The position numbers and the translations under genes are program-made. The notes under the pieces were generated by a model. It was not told the DNA's origin, searched no databases, and saw only the letters and a list, made by a program, of their open reading frames with translations. Shown in pieces: positions 59,742 to 64,000 of a DNA stretch of 64,000 nt (within the stretch, counting starts at the first letter, position 1; each line of letters opens with the position of its first letter). The DNA is from UBA2100 sp964399345 (GTDB lineage: Bacteria > Patescibacteriota > Minisyncoccia > Phycocordibacterales > UBA2100): assembly GCA_964399345.1 (NCBI GenBank), contig CAYNQE010000001.1:1-64000 (forward strand). The letters are read 5' to 3'.

Positions 59742-60347
59742 TCAGCAGTTGCTAAAGACACGGCTGCCAGCAGGCCAGACAAAGCCGTCAAGCGGACTCG
59801 CACTGAAGTACCACTTGGAACCGTCGGAGTCCCAGATCGCGATGAACACGAAGCCTCCACGGGGCTTGTTCACGTCAGGAACGAAGAAGAACAAGTTAGC
59901 AGCATAGTTTTCAACCAACAGGTCGCCTTCCGCTTCGCCACTTGGCTGTAGAGCAGTTAAACTGTCCATATGTGCCAGTAGAACCCTGATATCGCGATAT
60001 ATGGATTCAGGATATTCCTTCATAATATCCCACTCTCTCGTTTGAGTTTCCAGTTTGCGATAGTGAGTCGCGATTTCAGGAACTGAAGCAATCGGTTTCG
60101 CCACCGGCAAAATTAGACTTGCCATATTCGGCGACGACCAACGTCCTTCTTTGCGAGTCTTGAAAGCGGTTTTTGGCACAAACTTTTTGGTTCGTGCCGG
60201 AATGACTGCCCCTTTCTTGAGTTCGCCCAGCTGAGAGACGGCCACAATTTTTGTCCGCCCAGCAAGCAATGCGTCAATACCCACCTCTCCACCGTGGATA
60301 TTCCAGACTGCCTGTATTCGGTCGGGAGTTTTGTTAGCTTTTGACAT
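59742..60347 (-). CDS. DGR target protein with variable C-terminus
   Basis: 201 aa. The last 38 residues are encoded by the variable repeat: GGFVFIAIWDSDGSKW, then YFSASPLDGFVWPAGSRVFSNC. The pattern FxFxxIWDSDGSKWYFxxxPLDG...W.AGSRVF resembles the end of a C-type-lectin-like fold, the usual DGR display scaffold. The first 160 residues (basic N-terminus, KTAFKTRKEGRW, helix HYRKLETQTREWDIMKEYPESIYRDIRVLLAHM) are not recognised. No signal peptide or membrane helix, so it is probably cytosolic unless exported otherwise. Shine-Dalgarno AAGGAG is 6 nt before the ATG. About 51% G+C over the 480 bp counted, well above its neighbours. Confidence 0.92.
   Translation of the reverse strand: MSKANKTPDRIQAVWNIHGGEVGIDALLAGRTKIVAVSQLGELKKGAVIPARTKKFVPKTAFKTRKEGRWSSPNMASLILPVAKPIASVPEIATHYRKLETQTREWDIMKEYPESIYRDIRVLLAHMDSLTALQPSGEAEGDLLVENYAANLFFFVPDVNKPRGGFVFIAIWDSDGSKWYFSASPLDGFVWPAGSRVFSNC
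59745..59860 (-). repeat. DGR variable repeat (VR)
   Basis: Copy of the template repeat at the 3' end of the target gene, ending directly before its TGA (59742-59744). All nine template Asn codons are changed, in order to Ile, Ile, Asp, Tyr, Ser, Ser, Phe, Pro, Ser, and one Asp (GAT) to Gly. Non-adenine positions are almost fully conserved. Confidence 0.95.
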
Positions 60348-60420
60348 TGTCTTCTCCTTTATCCGTATAGGATATTAAGGTACACCTTTGCCCGTATAGA
60401 ACAAAAGTACTAGACCGTGT

Positions 60421-60468
60421 GGTCTTAGCTACAAACAACCGAAATTTCGGTAACTTGTAGCTAGGACC
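60421..60468 (-). promoter_or_regulatory. Large hairpin in the leader of the DGR target gene
   Basis: Two arms of 24 nt (60421-60444 and 60445-60468) pair at all but a few positions: GGTCTTAGCTACAA pairs with TTGTAGCTAGGACC, and CCGAAA with TTTCGG at the tip. It lies between the promoter and the ribosome-binding site. It could be an operator, a leader attenuator, or an RNA stability element. The TAGCTAC core also appears in the operator at 12135-12153. Confidence 0.55.
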
Positions 60469-60499
60469 AACAAATATTATGTAAATGAACTTCATGCAT

Positions 60500-60527
60500 A
60501 TTATACCACACTTCGTGGAGTATGCAA
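60500..60527 (-). promoter_or_regulatory. Promoter of the DGR target gene
   Basis: On the minus strand TTGCAT (60522-60527), 16 bp, and TATAAT (60500-60505) with an extended TGG before it. Transcription would start near 60493 and give a leader of about 145 nt containing the hairpin at 60421-60468. This differs from the leaderless layout of most other genes in the window. Confidence 0.6.
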
Positions 60528-60605
60528 GACTAACTTCGCAAATCACGAAAAACAGAGAGCTCGTACGCTTTGCGTATAAGAGAACTGTTTTGTAGTGACG
60601 CAGCG

Positions 60606-60743
60606 AACCCGAAAAACAAACACATTTCCTTCTTTCTTCTTTCCCCGCGGTGGGGGTATGGGGGAAGCCGTAAAAAATTGAAAGGAAATGTTTTGTTTTT
60701 TGGTCGCCGAGTGGAACAAGGCGGTAAGTCCAATGCGTAGGCG
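60606..60743 (-). repeat. Right inverted repeat flanking the retroelement cassette
   Basis: Reverse-complement partner of 57733-57870. The outer end ATGCGTAGGCG (60733-60743) corresponds to CGCCTACGCA of the left copy. It contains GCGGTGGGGGTATGGGGGAA, with two G5 tracts. Between the two copies lie the reverse transcriptase, avd, template repeat and target gene. Confidence 0.7.
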
Positions 60744-60830
60744 TATGTTTAGAGATGCCACAGATTCGGCGCGTGAGATTAGTGTTTGCTTTGAAAATAG
60801 GTTCTACCTTGGTGAAATAGACGCACAAAT

Positions 60831-60865
60831 AAGTAAAAACGCACCTTACAGGTGCGTTTTTACTT
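60831..60865. terminator. Bidirectional terminator bounding the retroelement region
   Basis: Perfect 15-bp stem AAGTAAAAACGCACC / GGTGCGTTTTTACTT with a TTACA loop and T runs on both strands. It ends the VirB2-like operon (minus), whose last stop is at 60866. Confidence 0.9.
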
Positions 60866-61099
60866 TTAGATTCCAAACGTACTTTTTATAATACCTAGTA
60901 TTCCAAAGACGGACGCCATAATGAAGATCCCTAATACTCCATATATCATATGCTGAACCCCTTCAGATCTTTTATCAGGACTATTCATGTTCAGCAAAAA
61001 GATCACGAGACCCCAGGTGAACATAAAAACTCCGGCTGCGAATATAACTAGTATTAAAGGATTAATTATTGAATCAACAATTTTATCCATTACCTCCAT
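60866..61099 (-). CDS. Small two-helix membrane protein, VirB2-like cluster
   Basis: 77 aa (or 74 from ATG 61090). Two membrane helices (about 13-35 and 50-73) separated by a charged loop (NMNSPDKRSEGVQ). This loop pattern (helix, NSPDKR/DSEAK-type charged turn, GVLGIFIMASVFGILGIIKSTF) is shared with the next two genes, so they are paralogs. It has no signal peptide. Confidence 0.7.
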   Translation of the reverse strand: MEVMDKIVDSIINPLILVIFAAGVFMFTWGLVIFLLNMNSPDKRSEGVQHMIYGVLGIFIMASVFGILGIIKSTFGI

Positions 61100-61101
61100 G
61101 C

Positions 61102-61446
61102 CTATCTCCTAATTTCCTTAGGAACAATTGGGGCTGAGCCCGTTACCTCAAATGTCTCTTGTAGTATTCGAATAATTCCCCAGATACTTACCATAACGAA
61201 TATCGCTATAATTCCCATAAACATTTGGTTTATGGCCTTTCCTTTTGCCTCTGAATCGTCAGACTTTAATATATAGCTAGCCAATCCCCAAAAGAAATAT
61301 AAAACGGCAAGAGCCAAAATTATTGGGATGATTCCGTTTATAATACCGCTAATTGTGTTTAATGTATTTCCAAGAGTAACGGCGGATGCTGTTGTAGGCA
61401 TCATTACTGCAACTCCGGTTAATATAAGTGCGTTTATTTTTTGCAT
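61102..61446 (-). CDS. VirB2-like small membrane protein
   Basis: 114 aa. Signal peptide (about 1-22, TASA), then two helices (about 35-58 and 73-96) with the loop ILKSDDSEAKGKAINQMFMG and the segment FVMVSIWGIIRILQETF, nearly the same as in the following gene (61540-61857). Probably a pilin-like or channel subunit; TrbC/VirB2 is the nearest described fold. It lies 2 bp upstream of the 77-aa gene. Confidence 0.75.
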   Translation of the reverse strand: MQKINALILTGVAVMMPTTASAVTLGNTLNTISGIINGIIPIILALAVLYFFWGLASYILKSDDSEAKGKAINQMFMGIIAIFVMVSIWGIIRILQETFEVTGSAPIVPKEIRR

Positions 61447-61539
61447 TGTATGTTAATAAAACTAATAAAATACGTTTGAATGTACTTACCTATATGGTAG
61501 CACCGTTACTAGTAGATTTAATATATTTTGGGGATATCG

Positions 61540-61857
61540 TTAAAGACCACCAAAAAGAGTCGACTGAAGTATTCGGATGATTCCCCATATACTTACCATA
61601 ACGAAAAGAATAATAACCCCCCAAACCATAGAATCCTTGAGCTCTTTTTTCTTCTCCGCAGAGTCTGCATCGTAATTAAATAGTCCTGAGGCTACTCTCC
61701 AGAAGAAGAACGCAAGAGCAAGGCTAAATAATGCAGTGGTTGCTAGATTAAGCATGTCCACTGCCCAATACGAAAGTTCCTTAAATGTTTTTGCAGCAGC
61801 AAATGAGACCTCAAAACTTAAAAGGAAAGTTGCTACGATAAAAAAAAGATTTTTCAT
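61540..61857 (-). CDS. VirB2-like small membrane protein (paralog)
   Basis: 105 aa. Signal peptide (1-20, FAAAK), helix about 33-54, charged loop FNYDADSAEKKKELKDSMVWG and the second helix LFVMVSIWGIIRILQSTLFGG. The shared VMVSIWGIIRILQ stretch shows duplication with 61102-61446. The next gene upstream (61859) is one base away. Confidence 0.75.
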   Translation of the reverse strand: MKNLFFIVATFLLSFEVSFAAAKTFKELSYWAVDMLNLATTALFSLALAFFFWRVASGLFNYDADSAEKKKELKDSMVWGVIILFVMVSIWGIIRILQSTLFGGL

Positions 61858-61858
61858 A

Positions 61859-62218
61859 TTAAACAGCTAGAATTGGATCAATCGTTCCCTTAATTAAAGT
61901 AGCTAAGGCAAACGCGCCAAGAAGTAATGCCACTCCTATAACTACCCATAAGAAGTTACTTTTTGCCTCCCCAAGTTTATCTGAGTTTCCTCGTGCCATT
62001 ACAAACAAAAATCCTGAATATACTATGAACAATACTGCTACTGGAAATAGTATTTGTGTAACCACATTCAAAAATGCTTCTGTGAAGCCAGCTACGGTAT
62101 CTAGGCCGTTGCATAATGGGTTTTGAAACCCTTTTCCCCCTCCTCTGGAACAAGCGGCAGAAACAACTCCTGGAACGGACAAAAGAAACATAGATGTAGA
62201 GAACAATATTTTTTTCAT
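61859..62218 (-). CDS. TrbC/VirB2-like pilin protein
   Basis: 119 aa. Signal peptide (1-21, VSAA), a short Cys-containing loop (CSRGGGKGFQNPLC), then two helices (about 45-70 and 85-108) around the loop ARGNSDKLGEAKS. Two Cys near the mature N-terminus could form a disulfide. The best match among the cluster to the TrbC/VirB2 family. Confidence 0.8.
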   Translation of the reverse strand: MKKILFSTSMFLLSVPGVVSAACSRGGGKGFQNPLCNGLDTVAGFTEAFLNVVTQILFPVAVLFIVYSGFLFVMARGNSDKLGEAKSNFLWVVIGVALLLGAFALATLIKGTIDPILAV

Positions 62219-62230
62219 ATAAATATAATA

Positions 62231-62602
62231 TCACTTTTTATACAAAGCGTATAAAAGGAATGCGGATATAACTACTAAAAGTGCTGACGAGGTTAATCCA
62301 CTGAGCGTGTTGCCAACAAGTTGTGCTATCGCCCAAAGAGCTAAGAATACGGTTCCTCCTATTAACGTGGTGAGTGCCATTGATTTTGCTTTCGTAAGAC
62401 CTGCGGGATTGCCTTGTGCTGAGACAAACAAAAACCCTGTCCACACTATTAACACTATTAATGCAGGAGTACCCACATAGATAACTCCATTAACGAAAGC
62501 TTCTAAGATTTCTCTTACAAATCTAAGGAGTAAAGGGTTTTCAAAAGTAGCAGCACTTACTATCCCCGGTAGAAAAAGAACGGCTAAATATATTAATCTC
62601 AT
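62231..62602 (-). CDS. VirB2-like small membrane protein
   Basis: 123 aa. Signal peptide (1-17, VSAA), then helices around 35-58, 75-95 and 100-120, with the loop SAQGNPAGLTKAKS that corresponds to ARGNSDKLGEAKS in the next gene. It overlaps the solute-binding-like gene by 4 bp, which indicates one operon. Confidence 0.75.
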   Translation of the reverse strand: MRLIYLAVLFLPGIVSAATFENPLLLRFVREILEAFVNGVIYVGTPALIVLIVWTGFLFVSAQGNPAGLTKAKSMALTTLIGGTVFLALWAIAQLVGNTLSGLTSSALLVVISAFLLYALYKK

Positions 62603-63906
62603 TTAATTAAATTATTTAACTCCTGACTTGCTCTTCCAATAGAGTCAGACAACTTAGTAGCACCTGAGGTAACATCACCAACCATTCTTCTAAAGATCCT
62701 CGTTGTTTCTTCAGAATTTGGATCAAACCAAGCACGACTTAGTAGTGCTGCGTTGCGAAAGATTAAAAGTAGAGGATCATCCGGGGTTTTGCTTAACAGA
62801 TCTCTTCTTGGCGACGCCGTTGAATTTATCTGTGCAAAAACCTCTGACGCCTCTCTTCCTGACATAAATTTAGCCATCTCCTCGCCCCCATAGGAGTTAA
62901 CTGCAACTTTAGGTACCGCAAGGGCGTGTAGCTTGCCGTAGGTCATTACGCGCTTCTGCTCCCCTGTTCGTATTTGTGGTAGAGGTGCCACATCAAAATT
63001 CAAATGTGCATTCTTGGCTTGAATGGTTTTAACATCGCTGGCGTAACCTATGTAGATTGCCAATTTGCCTTGAGCAAAAGAATCCAGTGAGCTTGGAAGG
63101 GATCTATTCCAGGTATATACAGTTTTTACTGGGTTCGCAAATTCTGTAAAGAATCGTAATGCGGTTTGAGTAGGGTTTATTTCGTTTGCTCCCTCTCTTA
63201 CAGTCACATCAACATAGAGTCCTGACTCGTTGAAGCCAACTATGTCCCCTCCTGCCTGCATTATTAGAGTGGAGATTATGTCCTTGGCGTGAGTTACGTT
63301 ATCAAACTCTCCAAATGCAACTGTGGCAATTTCAATATTATTTGAATTATCTCTTTTGGTTATCCTCTCGGATAACAGAAAGAATTCATCCCAAAAACTT
63401 GGTGGTTGCGAGAAGCCGTTTTGTGCAAATATATCCCTGTTCCAATACATAACAAGTGAGTCCACAGAAAAAGGTAACCCTCGTATACCCTCACTACTTA
63501 AAAACATTTCTGCCTCTTCTATATATGTATCCTTATATTCCCTCTCAGGTATATCTTCATAACTAAACTTAGAAACTTTATCCCAATGCCTTACAAGATT
63601 TGATTGATCTAGGATAAAAAGGTCAGGACCACTGCCGTCTGCAAGGGCTTCAGCCAACCTAGACTGGAAAACATCTGCCGGAATTTCCTCATAAAATACA
63701 TTCTCTACCCTATTATCAATATCGTTTAGGGTTTGTAGATAGGTTTCCATAAGGTTTCTGTCAAAACTTCCCCACATTAAAACTTCTCCGATTGGCCTTT
63801 CTCCTTTTCCACCGGAAAATGTGGCGAAGGCAAAAACTGCCGCAATTATAAAAAAGGCGAATACTCCGAATACAATTGTTTGAAATGGGCTTTTTTTCTC
63901 TGGCAT
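62599..63906 (-). CDS. Extracellular solute-binding-like protein (family 1)
   Basis: 435 aa. An uncleaved membrane helix (about 9-30) precedes a periplasmic-binding-protein-like fold: LMWGSFDRNLMETYLQTLND, DVFQSRLAEALADGSGPDLFILDQ, GLPFSVDSLVMYWNRDIFAQNG and KLAIYIGYASDVKTIQAKNA. This matches ABC-transporter sugar-binding proteins, yet no permease is adjacent; it is instead first in an operon of VirB2-like genes. It may be a receptor for that surface apparatus (inference). Confidence 0.82.
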   Translation of the reverse strand: MPEKKSPFQTIVFGVFAFFIIAAVFAFATFSGGKGERPIGEVLMWGSFDRNLMETYLQTLNDIDNRVENVFYEEIPADVFQSRLAEALADGSGPDLFILDQSNLVRHWDKVSKFSYEDIPEREYKDTYIEEAEMFLSSEGIRGLPFSVDSLVMYWNRDIFAQNGFSQPPSFWDEFFLLSERITKRDNSNNIEIATVAFGEFDNVTHAKDIISTLIMQAGGDIVGFNESGLYVDVTVREGANEINPTQTALRFFTEFANPVKTVYTWNRSLPSSLDSFAQGKLAIYIGYASDVKTIQAKNAHLNFDVAPLPQIRTGEQKRVMTYGKLHALAVPKVAVNSYGGEEMAKFMSGREASEVFAQINSTASPRRDLLSKTPDDPLLLIFRNAALLSRAWFDPNSEETTRIFRRMVGDVTSGATKLSDSIGRASQELNNLIK

Positions 63907-63910
63907 AAAA

Positions 63911-64000
63911 TTAAATTACTTCTTGTTCTACTGTTTTAGAAATAAATTCCTCTTCTTTTTCTTTTACTTCTGCCATGGTTTCTTCAATTCTCTCATCTCT
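63911..64000 (-). CDS. 3' end of a gene entering from the right edge (partial)
   Basis: The last 29 codons, ending in TAA at 63911-63913, 4 bp before the start of the solute-binding-like gene. The visible tail is very acidic (ERIEETMAEVKEKEEEF) and helical. Probably part of the same operon. The family cannot be determined. Confidence 0.5.
   Translation of the reverse strand, partial: RDERIEETMAEVKEKEEEFISKTVEQEVI

Larger units (their letters stand above)
60348..60865. other. Region upstream of the DGR target gene
   Basis: No protein gene is supported. It contains the target ribosome-binding site, the leader hairpin, the promoter, the right inverted repeat and a bidirectional terminator. Open frames here (such as 60334-60876 on minus) run through the repeat and are considered chance. 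Confidence 0.5.

Noticed and set aside
60744..60830. TTGGTGAAATAGACGC resembles the 5' part of a tRNA-Leu, perhaps an attachment-site remnant
   Set aside because: The match is short, lacks an acceptor stem and is not continued by a tRNA-like 3' half.
60334..60876. Open frame of 180 codons on the minus strand upstream of the DGR target
   Set aside because: It runs through the right inverted repeat, promoter and leader hairpin. The matching frame in the left repeat is shifted relative to it, so there is no common protein.

Overview
The window looks like a chromosome segment of a Candidate Phyla Radiation (Patescibacteria, Parcubacteria-like) bacterium. The reasons are short single-domain-set versions of large proteins (AlaRS of about 614 aa without the C-terminal domain, IF-2 of about 496 aa without the N-terminal extensions), an archaeal-type AspRS, a DUF4446 protein, tightly packed genes, and several VirB2-like small membrane proteins. 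TGA is used as a normal stop. Taxonomic placement is inference from gene content, not from a marker tree.

Layout. 1-7.6 kb: MgtC-like protein, PD-(D/E)XK nuclease, alkyltransferase-like protein, M16 peptidase, alaS and two envelope-associated unknowns. 7.6-11.6 kb: infA-rpmJ-rpsM-rpsK-rpsD-rpoA-rplQ-rplM-rpsI, closed by a terminator. 11.6-15.4 kb: grpE, a small ribbon-helix-helix-like gene with its own operator, dnaK, dnaJ. 15.4-19.3 kb: membrane protein, PlsC-like acyltransferase, an acyl-ACP-reductase-like dehydrogenase and a histidine kinase. 19.3-29.6 kb: trpS, aspS, scpA, scpB, D,D-carboxypeptidase, mraY, ftsW, murG, gltX, M23 hydrolase (cell wall and division). 29.6-30.5 kb: a LAGLIDADG island. 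30.5-45.7 kb: slipin, exonuclease, rpmA, rplI, S41 protease, corA, cysS, dnaB, recR, rplU, rmuC, P-type ATPase, yqeY, MFS carrier, peroxiredoxin. 45.8-57.7 kb: miaA, clpB, nifS-like gene, infB, rbfA, mixed with six tRNA genes, four of which have an endonuclease-like gene directly upstream on the same strand. 57.7-60.8 kb: a diversity-generating retroelement (DGR). 60.8-64 kb: a cluster of VirB2/TrbC-like membrane proteins with a solute-binding-like protein.

The most notable system is the DGR. A reverse transcriptase with YADD and LGNLTSQ motifs (57887-58885, minus), an Avd-like four-helix protein in the opposite orientation (about 58932-59282, plus), a template repeat (59295-59410) and a variable repeat forming the 3' end of a target gene (59742-60347, minus) are all present. 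Across 59301-59410 the template and variable copies differ at 14 sites; 13 of these are adenines of the template (13 of its 26 adenines) and only 1 of the 84 other bases differs. All nine Asn codons of the template are changed. The cassette lies between two diverged inverted repeats of about 138 bp (57733-57870 and 60606-60743), the left one 15 bp after a tRNA-Leu. The avd reading frame lacks a normal start but would gain one (ATG 58871) if a C9 tract lost one C. The target gene is much richer in G+C than its surroundings, and has a long structured leader and a strong Shine-Dalgarno site.

A second window-wide pattern is that many genes carry a TATACT/TATAAT-like -10 box 6-7 nt before the start codon. 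This predicts leaderless mRNAs, in contrast to the DGR target gene.
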